The notes beneath the pieces were generated by a model. It had not been told where the DNA came from. It did no database searches and was given only the letters and a program-made list of their open reading frames with translations. This document shows, in pieces, positions 34,276-46,349 of a stretch of DNA of 64,000 bases. Within the stretch, counting starts at the first letter, position 1. Every line of letters begins with the position of its first letter. The DNA lies in assembly GCA_027382625.1 (NCBI GenBank), contig JAJKFJ010020656.1, positions 1 through 64,000 on the forward strand. The letters run 5' to 3'. Both the position numbers and the translations under genes were made by a program. Source of the DNA: Tetmemena sp. SeJ-2015. Lineage: Eukaryota > Ciliophora > Spirotrichea > Sporadotrichida > Oxytrichidae.

Positions 34276-36201
34276 ATGATCTACAAGGAATAGCTTGGAT
34301 TTGAGAACGACAGAGATCTAAACAGCAGGATCTTCCAACAAGAGTCAGATGAAAAGAGAGTCACGCAACTCCTCAATATAATCGTCATCAAATATCAAGA
34401 TCAAGATGGCGAGTGGATTACAGTCAAGGAGTATCAAAATTAATGGCATAAATCTTTGTTTCAATAACATTTAAAAAGTAATCTGATCTGGACATTGCAA
34501 TTGAAGAATACTAGGAGACGAGGACATAGTGCCTGAGATTGCAGGTCTGGAATATCAAGACAATAGAGAAGACAAAGGTTACTTCACTCATTCAACTATC
34601 ACAGTCCCCCTATTCAAACCATAAGCTTTCCAATCATCAATTCTCCGAAAACTTCAGATCCATTTAGCAAGTAAGATAATTTAAATTCTCAAACCTTATT
34701 AGAACTCAAATGATGGACTCTCAGTTAAAAAAATTCTTTTTAAAGTTAACTTTATCAGTTCGCAGTCATGGATCCACAGATTCTCATTTGCAATAAAAGA
34801 TAGGATTCAAGTTGCGTGTGTATATATCGTATTTTACTTAATTCCACGACTAGATGAGGAAGATGCATCAGTTCAGCTGCCAAACAATAATGGGTCAGCC
34901 CAAGGCAGCCACAACACAAATCGCTCACAAGATTATCAAAGACACTCCTCACATTATCATGAGGGATCATCATATACCAATGGAGCAATAGGTTAATAAG
35001 ATTATCATCAGTAAAAGTCCTTTAATCAAGGCTATAATCCACACTCTGCCTCTTAAATGCAATACTCAGCCATACTAAACTCAGCTACTTCACATGAGTA
35101 TCATCATCAAAATTCTCACTCCTAAGGGTAAAACTCTAGCCAAGTTTTGAACTTCAACAGCTACCTGCCGCCATAGAAATCGTCTGATGGGCGCAGCACT
35201 CATAGCTTAAATTTAGCGCTTAGTGGTGGAGATGGAAATCATTAAACTCCTGGAGGCCCGTAGAACAACAGTGCACAAACTTCAAATAGAGGAAGCACTC
35301 CAGGCGGTGGTAGTGTGGAATAAATCAACTAAATGATATCAGACAATGCTATAATTCAATTCTTACTCAACATCACGGATTTTAATAAGAACAGTGTAGA
35401 ATTTCTTGAGGTGATCAAGAAATAATTGATAGAGGCAATATATATCACCAAAGAGGTTTAAATTATTGTTCTTTCATTTTAACATGGTTGTCTTAACTGA
35501 GGAACCGATTAGTTTTAAGAAAATGGAGCTAAGAAAAAGACTCCACAAGTTTATCGAGATACTACAGCCAAACTGGAATGAGTCTACTTCCAACAACGGG
35601 AGCCTTTCAAATAAATCTTCTCATTAAGGAATTCCTCCTCCTTCCATGGCTTTGCAACGTTCCCATATTATCTATCCTTAGTTTTAAATGATAGTTCACA
35701 GTAACAGAGAGAAAAGCTGAACTTGGCTGCTCAGAATATCCTTTCTAGGATTGAATAGAAGAGAACCTCTGCTCCCTAAAACTTTAATTCTCGCTCCGCT
35801 GTCTTTAGCAAGGATCTTGTAGCATAGGGCTCTAAATTAACGATTGGGTCACCGAGATTCAGCTAGTAGCTTCCATCCATTGTGCCTTAATTGAACTTAG
35901 GACCCTCATCGACAAACGCTTAAAGTCACTTAAATCCGCAAATTCAAAATTTGCATCACAATGAAGACCAGAGTAAACCTATTTAAGTTTTAAGATTTTA
36001 ATTTTTCCAATTTAACCCGAAAGCAATAGAGAAGAGATGCAGGAATATAAAATGAATCACGAATAGGAGGAACCAATCGATATAAGACAACAAGAATTAC
36101 ACGAGAGCTAATACATAGAGGAGGTCAATGAAAGTTAAGAGAATAGCATTACTAAATTTGTTTTTAAGTATTTCTTCTCTGTATAATTTGTAGCATTGTG
36201 A
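34276..36201 (+). CDS. Gln/Asn/His-rich protein of unknown function
   Basis: ATG at 34276 (MIYKEQLGFENDRDLNSRIF; LLNIIVIKYQDQDGEWITVK) begins a folded N-terminal part. A frame change at 34450-34530 follows, then a long low-complexity region (HSSHYHEGSSYTNG; NSHSQGQNSSQ). Next comes DNAIIQFLLNITDFNKNSVE, an intron from about 35456, more Ser/Gln sequence and a C-terminal segment ending at TGA 36199-36201. UAA/UAG make up a large share of its glutamines. A 23-base GT...AG stretch near 35660 is one way to restore the frame there. No family is recognised. Confidence 0.5.
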
Positions 36202-36428
36202 ATAGGCTGACCGTAAATTCATGCTATGAGGCAGAATCTGTTTATATTAACAATAGTGAGGTAGAGCAGTGAGTGAAGCAGGCAGCTCATTCAGATATCA
36301 CCTACTTTTCCAATCTTAGGGAATCATCAATAAATCTAATTAATTATAAAAAAGGTTTTGAGGTTTACAAAAAATGAATACACTTAAAGTTAGAACAGAA
36401 TCAAGATTTAGGAATATCAAATCGTTAA

Positions 36429-38210
36429 TCATAAAGATTTGTAAGGTGAGGTCCCTCGATTTATGCCCTCATAACTGTGATTAGTTTCCTCTCTCTCCCC
36501 TTGCCTTCTTCTATGAATTCTGAGCAATAATATATTGTAAAAATATTGATTTATCATTTATATTATCAATGTGATAATTTCTTTCATCTCCCTGCGGAAA
36601 GCTTTCAGAAGAGGTGCTGCTCCCATTAAAACCATGATGGACATGAGTACGAAGACCGAATTCCAGCCATAGTACTGCTCGCTTACTCCGATCTATAGTT
36701 AATAAGTTAGTGTTAGTTAAGAATATGATTAACTATTATTTGATAGGAATCTTTCACTTATTAAATACTTACAATGATCTGTCCAAAGGCCGCTCCAATG
36801 CTTCCAATTCCATCTATGATGCCTGTGACAGTTGCCACTGATTTCTCACTTGACTGTAGCTCCTTTAGTTTACCCAAGTCAGTGCAAGAGATTCCAGAGA
36901 CGATAGCTATTGCACCACCCATCAGCATGCCGATTAAGGCAACATGAATGAAGAAGTAGACCTTGTATTGAGCGTTCAAGTAAAGTAGGATAACGTGAAG
37001 GATGGTGGCAATTACGATACTCAACATAGCTACTGGAACCCTTCTGCAATACATTAAATCTGAGATGTAGCCGATCAAGACTCCTCCTAACACATATCCT
37101 ATGTCTAGCATAGACACGCAAGAAGCAGTCTCATAGTCAGAGTAGCCATTCATCTTTTGCAAGAAAAGAGGTAGCCAGAACATTAGCCCATAGCTTGAGA
37201 ATTTCAGGCAGAAATAGCTTAGCGAATACTACATCACACCTGGAATCTTTAGTGCATCCCAAAAACTGATTCCCTTCTCACATCTTTGTCCTTCTCTCTC
37301 CTATCGCTCTAAAAATGACTCAGTTGGGTCTTGCTACATTTCTAAGAGTAAGAATCTCTCAGTCTCGTTTAGCTTCTCATCGAACTCTTCTATGATTAGG
37401 CCCTTATCTTGAGGATGTACAACGAGCCAAATGGTATTTATTATGGCTGCTACTGTACAGAAACTTGCCACTATCATAAATGCCATCCTCCAATTCATTA
37501 GCATAGTATATTCATAAGGTGAAATTTATTTACTAAGTTGAAGTGAGGAAACTGGTAATCAGGGCTCCACCGATATTGCCAGCGTTTCCTGAGGAGCAAA
37601 AGAGACCGATAATGATGCCTCTGCCTCTCTTTCCGAACCAGTTCCCAAAAATGGCCGAACAGGCTGGCCATCCGATAGACTGAAGGAAGCCATTAATCGA
37701 AAACAAGAAACAGAAGAGGAGAGTGTTATTGTACCCCATCTCAGCTGCATAGCCTATGATTGTGATCACTATAGTCACTATCACATAGGAACCAACTAGC
37801 AGGTACTTTGGATTGTAGTGATCACACAAAGAACCCATAATTAGCAGACCTAAAGAGTAAAAGCTCAGGAAAGCTGTGTCCATTGCTCCTAGCGCTGAAG
37901 ATGAAATGTTCAAAATATTTAAAACTCATCAGTAACTATAAAATGTTGTCTTAAACTTGAATCTTGGGTTTAAGTATGGACCAGGACTCTCTGGTAAAGT
38001 GGAGGATTGCATAAGTAAGGAATGTCAGTGAAAATATTCTGATTTAGTACTTCAACACCTTGCTTTGATTCCTTTGCTGGTTCTGTTTAAAACAAAGACA
38101 ACTAAATAATGATAATGCTTCTCCTCAGCAGTTAAGAGGTTATTGTAAGATTGCCTCTTCAGCTTCCTTTCATCATTGGTGAAGGTGTTATAGTCAAGCG
38201 AGTCGTCCAT
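36429..38210 (-). CDS. SLC37-type sugar-phosphate exchanger (MFS)
   Basis: ATG at 38210 (MDDSLDYNTFTNDERKLKRQ). Transmembrane segments follow in SLC37 order: IFSLTFLTYAILHFTRESWS, then LGAMDTAFLSFYSLGLLIMG. The family signature FLQSIGWPACSAIFGNWFGK with RGRGIIIGLFCSSGNAGNIG comes next, then FWLPLFLQKMNGYSDYE and TVTGIIDGIGSIGAAFGQII. An intron (about 36687-36771) joins the last segment, and the C-terminal tail ends at TGA 36429-36431. SLC37 proteins exchange phosphorylated sugars across organelle membranes. A 19-base IES (37515-37533) uses pointer TAAG. Two short introns were chosen by frame near the 5' end. Length is normal. Confidence 0.85.
37515..37533. other. IES, 19 bp, pointer TAAG
   Basis: TAAG is at 37515-37518 and 37534-37537. 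On the coding (-) strand, excision joins SFLTST to YEYTMLMNWRMAFM, keeping the Asn-Trp typical of SLC37, and removes a TGA. A GT...AG intron at the same place would delete that Trp. Confidence 0.7.
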
Positions 38211-38453
38211 TTCAAAATAATTTTATTCCTTACCATCTCACCCTAAACACACACAAGTAAAAAGTTTATCAATCAGGATCGTGAATAAAGTTCTAATTAA
38301 ATTCACATCTCGTCTCTCTCTCACACATTCACAATTTATTTTCTCTTATAACCTCTGATAATTTAAAGACTGAGCCAATTATTTGTTTTATAATTATCAT
38401 AATCTTATTTAGCCAAAGCTTAGTTTATATTTTGAAACTGCTCACTTGCAAAT

Positions 38454-39102
38454 ATGGATTCCACACAATAGCCAAGTTAAGCTGGAGTTGAAAGAAGTTC
38501 AACTATTTCCAAGTTGATGACCAAGGAAGAAAGAGACCTCAAGGCCAGAGAGAATCAGGAAAGATTCCAGTCACTCCTCAACGAGAAGCAGCAGATTTCT
38601 AACCCACTCTTTGCAAACACAAAGGTTGCATCTTGCAGCTAAGTGCTTATCAAAAATGGCCAGGCAGTGTGCGTCGCCTTCAAGACTCTGCAAAAGGGCC
38701 AGGACCCAAGGACTAGGAGGTCTTCTGAAAGCGTTTCATTCTCGCAGTAGGCAACTTAAAATTTTGTTTGACGGTAGTAATAGAGACCAGTTCAAGATCA
38801 GGCCTGAGTATCACGTTGGAATGATAAAGAAGCCACTTGAGCCCTACCACCCCAACGCACACAGGAACAGACTACCCTCACCCACAGTCGTCATGCCCTA
38901 CAAAAACTCATCTCAGATCGTCCTCGGGGATAGAAGGTAAATCACTGTTACAAAGGTCATCCTTGATTATAGTTCAATTGACAGGAAGCACTTTGTGACC
39001 ACTCAGAAGGCTAATCATGCGGCAGTTCCCAACTTCATGACCTCCAACCCTGGCATTATTGCTGAGATGACCAAGAGAGTCAAGCATTAAATTCATTAAT
39101 GA
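38454..39102 (+). CDS. Probable axonemal (MIP-like) protein
   Basis: ATG at 38454 (MDSTQQPSQAGVERSSTISK). An intron at about 38737-38781 (GTAGGC...AATAG) joins SFSQ to DQFKIRPEYHVGMIKKPLEP. The protein continues with YHPNAHRNRLP and SQIVLGDRRQITVTKVI, then RKHFVTTQKANH, and stops at TGA 39100-39102. The short length and Pro/Tyr/Arg/His composition with few helices resemble microtubule inner proteins of cilia, but I cannot name the family. It lies 224 bases upstream of IFT56 on the same strand. Confidence 0.7.
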
Positions 39103-39326
39103 GCGAAAAGAATATAATGAGACCGATATAAAATCACCGAAACACTTACTGCTTCTGCAAATCAACGCAATTAATTATCCTCTCTTGCTTTTCATTTCAC
39201 TAATTTTAAAGTACCTTCCTTTTATAATTACAAGCAAAGTCACAAATCACTTTCAATGAATGGAAGTGATAAAGTTTATTTCTTTGAAATTAGAATTATA
39301 ATAGAGAATTTAAATTCAAAAAGAAA

Positions 39327-41207
39327 ATGATAAGGCCAGGCTCAGCTATCAAGCGTATGCAAAAACCCCTCCCTCAAGCTATCGCTCAGAAGCAGGTAAT
39401 TATTTACACCTGATGTTAAACTGTCCCCTTAGCAAGAGGAAAATAAGTTGCCAGACGTCGCACACTTCTTGAAGAAGAGAGACTTTGTGGCTGCCCTCAC
39501 CATCCTAGAGTGCGACAAGAAATACTCCCACAGACACGATGCTAAGACTTATCTTGGAATCGCTTACTGCGCTTTCCACAACGGTGATTACAAGTAAGTT
39601 ACAAACTAATGAGGGAATATGAGGAATGAATGACTCTTATAGGAAAGCCATGGATATCTATGACGAAATGATGAAGAGGCAAGACTATGACAGAAACCTC
39701 CACTCTTATAAGACCTGCTGCTTATACGCATTTACACAAATAGTGTGTACTTTGGAGAATTCATAATACCTGATTTTGATTGTGTAACTACAAGGAAGCT
39801 ATGTAAGAAGTTCAAAAGGCAGAGGACTCTCCACTCAAGAACAGACTTCTTTTCCAGCTGGCACAGAAGACTGGCGAGGACGAGCAAGTTATCATGAGAT
39901 ACCACTCTCAACTTACTTAGACTATTGAGGATCAGCTGTGTATTGCAGCTCTGCATTTCCTCCGTTCTCACAACGAAGAAGCAACTGAGATCTATAAGAA
40001 GCTCCTAATAGAGAACAAAGATTTCCATGCTATCAATATCTATGTGGCTCTCTGCTACTACAAGATGGATTACTATGATGTCTCACTCGATATCCTCACT
40101 GTTTACCTTGGACTATATCCTGATTCAGTCGTCGGAGTGAATCTTAAGGCTTGCAACCACTACCAGCTCTACAACGGTAAAGCTGCAGAGGCTGAGCTTA
40201 AGGTTCTCCAGAACACCTCAACTTCAGGAAACATCTTCTAGGACAACGATGTGCTCCGTCACAACTTGGTGGTGTTCCGCTCAGGAGAAAACGCACTTCA
40301 AGTGCTGCCTCCTCTGATCGATGTCATCCCTGAAGCAAGACTGAACTTGGTCATCTACTATCTCAAGAACGACGAAGTGAATGAGGCCTACTAGCTTATT
40401 AAAGACATGGAGTGCGTGGTGCCAAAGGAGTACATCCTCAAGGCCGTTGTGCACTTGGTAATTGGACAGACCTCAGACCAGAAGGAGCACCTTCGTATTG
40501 CCCAGAACTTCTTCCAAATGGTGGGAGCCTCTCCATCTGAGTGCGACACCATCCCGGGAAGACAGTGCATGGCTTCCTGCTTCTTCATCCTCAAGCAGTT
40601 CGACGACGTGCTGGTCTACCTCAAGTCAATCAGACCTTACTTCCTCAACGACGACGACTTCAACTGGAACTTCGGTATCGCCTCAGCCTCCGCAGGTGAC
40701 TACAAGGACGCAGAGGAGGGACTACTCCAAATCCAAAACGAGAAGTAAACTAAAATTAAATTTAATATATAACATTAATAAGTAATTTATGTAATTTATT
40801 TTGATTTGGGTTACAAGAACGACTACTGCTACTTGAGTTGGTTGTGTCGCTGCTATATAATGAACAAGAAACCCCACCTTGCCTGGGAGATCTACATAAA
40901 CATGGAGACCTCAAACGAATCCCTAAGTCTGCTCAACCTCATCGCCAACGACTGCTACAAGATGGGGCAGTTCTACCACTCAGTCAAGGCCTTCGACGTG
41001 CTCGAGCGCCTAGACCCCGACCCAGAGTTCTGGGAGGGCAAGAGAGGAGCCGCAATCGGAGTGTTCCAACTTGTGGTAGCAGGCAAAGAGTCTAAAGAGC
41101 GCTTGATTGAGGTGATTCAGATGCTTAAGAACACCAACAACCCACAGGTTGAATACTTCGTGCAAGTCATGAAGAAGTGGGGCAAGGACAACGGCTTCAA
41201 GTTTTGA
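39327..41207 (+). CDS. IFT56: Intraflagellar transport protein IFT56 (TTC26/DYF13)
   Basis: ATG at 39327 ([20 protein letters not shown]). The TPR protein aligns end to end with animal TTC26: [77 protein letters not shown], then [20 protein letters not shown] and [20 protein letters not shown]. It ends at TGA 41205-41207. IFT56 is a subunit of IFT complex B, which carries cargo into cilia. Introns lie at about 39397-39433 and 39594-39641. One IES (40746-40811) is certain, and a second is needed at 39725-39788. The 3' half is strikingly GC-rich and uses CAG/CAA more than TAA/TAG, as expected of a highly expressed gene. Confidence 0.95.
39725..39788. other. Candidate IES in IFT56, pointer uncertain
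   Basis: The frame must change between TCCLY and YKEAMQEVQKAE. Removing 39725-39788 with pointer TAC gives CCLYKEAM. Removing 39744-39780 with pointer TGTGTA gives [17 protein letters not shown]. Both restore the frame. Confidence 0.6.
40746..40811. other. IES, 66 bp, pointer TA
   Basis: TA at 40746-40747 and 40812-40813 bounds an AT-rich insert in GC-rich coding DNA. Excision gives IQNEK followed by [10 protein letters not shown], as in TTC26 of other organisms. No GT...AG intron fits. Confidence 0.85.
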
Positions 41208-41636
41208 ACAAAGCTGTCTGTGAATAGTAATTGTATGATGATGGAGCGTGTGCTGATATGGCTTGCAAATTAAGGCATTCAAACCTATAAGAAGAAGAAG
41301 ATATACAAGAGTTTCTTTGCTTAAGTGACTAAGAATTCCTTATTCTATTTCTTCCTTATGAAATTCTTAGTTATTCATACTCACTGGCTCTCATATAAGT
41401 GAAATTAGGAAAATTAATCTAAGGCTAGATTGTACAGAGTCATTCAAGCGCACTTAGAATCCTGTTCTTTATCAATAGAGAGTAAATGTTGAAATGTGAG
41501 AGCTAGTGATAAATCACTGCGATATCATAATCTCTTACACTCTCACAAAAAGTTTTAATTCCGTTTATGAGAATGTGTACGCGACTCACTTTCAGTCCTA
41601 TTAAAATTATTTTGAGTTAATTAAATTATAGATATA
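41208..41636. other. Intergenic between IFT56 and SANBR-like gene
   Basis: AT-rich, no gene. It must hold the terminator of one gene and the promoter of the next. Confidence 0.5.
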
Positions 41637-44600
41637 ATGAATAATAATAGCAACAGCATGCTTAAAGATCAAGCTGCCACCACCCCACCCTTGCTATCCA
41701 CCCAGCTGCAGTTCCCTCCTGCGCAGACCACCCAAACCTCTCAGACTAATTCAGATCCTACGCCTAGTAATTCCTCAGCTTACGGGGGAGGGAAGCAGCT
41801 GCCTAACTCTGCCAGCTCCTAATTAGATGTTCTGAATCAGTCAAAAAGCATCTTGAGTAGCGGTGGGTCCGTGGGAGCGTCTGCAACCGGCGTTGGACTC
41901 GCAGCAACTGGTGTAGGCTTCAACAACTCACAGTATTGTAAGTCTCTCGCCTTCATTTTTACCTCGGCATTATCCGCTAAACTTTTAACTAGAAACGCCG
42001 CCCATTCATGAGAGATACCTGGTTAAATCCTCAGCTTCAAAAAATGGGGGAGGATTCAGAGAGCAGAGTTCTTTCAACTTGATTTCGCCCATCGATGATC
42101 CCGTACAGCAATCCTTCACCCAAACGCAAAGAATAACACAAGGGGTAAGTCACTTAAATTATCAACTCTACCTATCTAAGAAGCATTAAATAAGGGAAAT
42201 TTAAAGCAAGTGTCTATAAATTATGAGAACTATGAAGCTCGAAGGACAGAAATAAAAGGTGCTTACGGAATGATGCCTTTGCTTTTTTAGGCTTCATCAT
42301 TTGGCAGCTCGAGCATTAAATTATTCTTTTTTATTAAAACCAAATTCAGATTATCCTTGCTTTTATTATTCCAACGGCAGGCTTAACAACCATATCTCTA
42401 GGGTATTATAAAATTGAAAGGGCAGGGAACTAGCAGCAGTGGTAGCAACGTACACAATCCCGACGATTCACTGGGGTCGCATTACTTTGCAATGAGCTCA
42501 GGGAAGTTTAACATGAATGACTATCAAAGTGAGTTGAAGGAGCTGAGAGAAAATGAAAGTCCCCTCATGAAGATAGTGAGAGAATCTCAGTTTTAATCGA
42601 ATGGAACGAAAATCATGAGCAGTAATAATCTGGAACTTATCACGGGAGGAGTGAGCAACCTGACTATAGCGCAGAGCACAGGCACAGAGCCCACACTTGA
42701 TATGACTAACAGTCAGAAACTCATCTAGCACTCGTCTTTTGTTGAACATTAGAAAGGATACGGGTTGTTACAACCAAACGGGGGTGGTCAGACTACTTCT
42801 CTTCCTCAAACTACAGATCACAGAAACGTCACACTCAACAGTTAGCGTAAGTCAAATCTCTCTTAATTTGTGTGTAGAAATAAATGGACAGTTGCCATTT
42901 TGAGTAAAGCAAATGCCTAAAAAGTCAAGGAGTTTCGGAAACCCTTCTGGAGCTATTCAGACAGTTCTACAGAATAACTTACTCGTGAATGGACAAAGCC
43001 AACTTGGGAATATGAATTTAGGCCAAGTACCAACTTACAGCATAGTTGGTGGTGCTCATAATAATTCCACCTTTTATGGATAGCAAATTATTAATTCTTT
43101 ATTCATCTTGGATAGAAGAGTTAGCTGCTGATCTAATATCTTTAAAGTTTGATTCAATGTAATTCGAATAGTTTCTCTCTTTTCTTTAATAGCAAAACCA
43201 AGGCTCCTATGGGAATAAGCGGTAGTCAGCGGATGGGAAGCAACACCAAAATAGTGTAACTCTAAATCCCCTCAGCATAAACGAGAAAATCACGCACGCT
43301 ACTATGGGAAACGGAGTCTTCTCTAATAATCCATCGCAGCAGCTCATGATTCAAAACGCTCAGTAATAATTGACCACTCCCAATCTCACGAACATTGCAA
43401 ACATGACTCAGAATAACTTCTCAATCAGACAATACCAAACAGCGGGCATGGGTATAGGGGATAGACCATCTGGGGAGAAGAGCATAATCTAACTAAGTAA
43501 TTAGAACAACATCGTAGCGAAGAAGCTAGATATCAAGCAGCCAATTTAGGCTAAAGAGTTGAATTAGACAGCCTAGCTAAATTAAACTCAGTCTTAGCTT
43601 AGACCTAACAGCCTTGGTAAAGTGCAAACTAAGGGAATGATCAGATGCCTCTAGAGAACTAAAACTCAAAGTTGCTTGATCCTCAACAGAGGAATAATTC
43701 TAACAACACTCCCTTCTCTAATAAAACCACTGCTACTACAGCTACAAGTGATTACCTGAGGGATGAAAATCTGCAAAGCCCTAAGGTCTCTCATGCTCTA
43801 CCTGCCAGTCCTTAGAAACTTCTGCCTGTGACGCAAAACATCAACTCATCAAATTTATCCTCCTCTTTGTCCAAGCCTATCTCCAATCCTAATAACGACT
43901 TTTACTAATCTGTCTACCACAACAACAGCATGAACATCAACAGTGAGCAGTCACCTTAGAGCAAGCATTCGAGTCTCCAGGATATCTCAGGCCAAAACGC
44001 TTAAAATGGAGGTCACTCTAATATGCCAGGCTTCCAGCACAACTTCCTCAATCACCTAAATTCAATCAACTTCAAGGATAAGATTATGATCCACGTCATC
44101 GATGACAGCAAAAATTAGAAAAAGGACTTCACCTTCTCTCGCTCTCTCTTAGTCAAGTACATGAAATACTTTGAGAAGTGCCTCAAGAAAATATCTGCTT
44201 CTTAGCATATATCCCTATTTAAGCTACGCATTTTGTAATGAGTACTTTGTGAATAACATCGAGGATATCTCTAAGATTCAATACTGGGGTCAATGTTTAT
44301 GGTTAATAACTCAGTGATTATCAGAGAGATGGCGAAGAGTATAAACCTCGACAGGCTCGACATCCTGAAGGAAAGGAAGGATAAGTTAGTGAGCAGCTTT
44401 TCATGAAGAAGCTCGAACTCTTGCTAGAGAAAGACAAGAACTATCTTCATATAGATGATGATGAGTAGGAGTGGTAATGTTAAATTCTCTCAGACTTTTC
44501 ACCAAGACTCAACGCTAGTATCTCAGCTGTCAAAGTTTAATCATGCAAGCAAGCACTTTTTGACTCTTTTCATAGACGACCATGGATAGCACAGAGCGAA

Positions 44601-46349
44601 GCATGTCATGGACAAGGAGTGGGATCTCAAAAAGTTTATAACTTACGTGAGAGAGACCTACAGAATATCTTGGAAGGAGATCTACTGGAAGGTGTGGTCT
44701 TACCTCCATCTCTTCAAGTGTAACCACTGTCAAGAGTACTTTCAAATTGCTGAGCTAGCCAACTGCAAGTATCACGAGAAAGGGGTCAAGCTTTAGAGTT
44801 AGCATGCAGCTCCTTAAGGCGTAGTTTATCACTACTCTTGCTGTAATAAGAATCTCACTGTCAAGTATAATAAATTCAGTAGATCTTTAATTTGTTATGA
44901 TAAGATTATAGTTGCTAGAACTAGAGGGAAGAGAGAGAGAGTAATTTAAAATTGCTGCAAAATGAAAATGCACGAGCCTATCAATGAGTTCTTCATGAAC
45001 TCTGAGAAGGAGAGTAGTTCCACTATCCATATATATGGACTCTTTCTAATCTAATAGAGAGCATAGCACTGTCTTAAGAGGCTTAGAAAACTTAAAACTA
45101 GTCTCCAGCAAAGTCCCCAAGGAGTTCTCCCATTTAAGAATGCTATGATGAAGATTATAATCAAGTTTGAACTATAAGATCAGCCTAAAGCAAGGAGTGG
45201 AGGAGTACATAAAGAAAGAAACTAAGCTGGATGACTTTGACATTCAAGTAGAGTTGCTCAAGCAACCGGCTCAAACAGTAGATGTGAATGACCACCACCT
45301 TCTACTTCAATAAATTACATAGAATAATATATCGTGATTCTTAACTAGTACGATAAGTGCTGGTTTTGAAAAATGATTATTAATTTACATTCCTCAAATT
45401 TTACTTTACTTTACTTTGCTTACTACTTCAATAAATCAACGAGGAATTCGACGACATACTCTTTGACATGAACATCTAAGTAAGGACTAAAGCTACTGGC
45501 TAAATTGCAACAGCTATCACAATAGTTCCAGGCGGTCAGATCTAAATTCCTCCCTCAAACATACCCTAGATTCCAGCTAACAATGGAGGTGTGTAAATCA
45601 ATGACTTAAATGCTTCTAGTTAGGGGAATGGGTTATCTCAGAGCGAATGGGAGAAGGAAAATGAGAAGATGAGGAAGAAGCTTGAGAGAAATTCTATTAA
45701 TTCTGTGAAGTATAAGTACTCCTAATAGCAGCAGAATACCAATTAATAGGCGCAAAATCAGGGAGGAGAATAAAGCTAGCAAGAGTAATTAGATCCTTCA
45801 GGATCGTAGAGATAAAGCCCCACCAAGCTCAAACCTCCAGGCAGTGGCTTTCAAACTAATACCACTAATGCCAATCTAATAGAGTAGAAATTTATTTCAC
45901 AGCAGCAGCTTCAATTGGTTCTTCAACCACAAAATCAAAACTTGATTCAGCTCAATTCCGATTAACTATTACTTTAAGAGAATGCCTATTTGTTTATAAC
46001 TAGAGGAGGCTACTATATTTGAAGATGAAGCAATTCAAGAAGGATAGACTGTAAACGAGTGATAAGGATAGGATGTCCCAACTCTAGGACATGCTTAAAA
46101 AAGTGAGATTGAGTGAATAGTAAGTTGCTTAAATTCAGTGTGACTAACTGTCTTCAACCTGCCTTATAAGTTGTGAAAGTCCCAAGGCTGGAGGGAGCCC
46201 TCAAAAGAAAAACCAAAGCATATTCAAACAAGCAGCACAACACTAGGTCAATTTGCAATAAGAGATCGAGATCAACTAATTATCAAGCTGCTGCAAACCA
46301 GAATTTAAATAAGGGATAATTTACATAATTAAACAAATTTTTATAATGA
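41637..46349 (+). CDS. SANBR/KIAA1841-like protein (BTB-type)
   Basis: ATG at 41637 begins a long Ser/Gln/Asn-rich N-terminus (exons to about 44040, with introns such as 41940-41995). The conserved part starts KIMIHVIDDSKNQKKDFTFS and LLVKYMKYFEKCLKK, like the BTB-type domain of KIAA1841. It continues KEWDLKKFITYVRETYRISW, KEIYWKVWSYLHLFKCNHC and FQIAELANCKYH. This mirrors the Trp/Cys/His block of that family. A C-terminal DKDRMSQLQDMLKKVRLSEQ follows, with TGA at 46347-46349. In vertebrates SANBR binds DNA and restrains class-switch recombination. Several frame changes (about 44220-44560, 45320-45440) mark introns or IESs not resolved here. Confidence 0.7.

Noticed and set aside
38611..38940. 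A 109-residue ATG-initiated frame overlapping the probable axonemal gene
   Set aside because: Only its second half is real. The true frame enters from an ATG at 38454 through an intron at about 38737-38781. The first half is out of frame.
40462..40785. Ser/Thr-rich open frame within IFT56
   Set aside because: It is a shadow of the GC-rich IFT56 exon in another frame. The IFT56 frame is conserved with animals.
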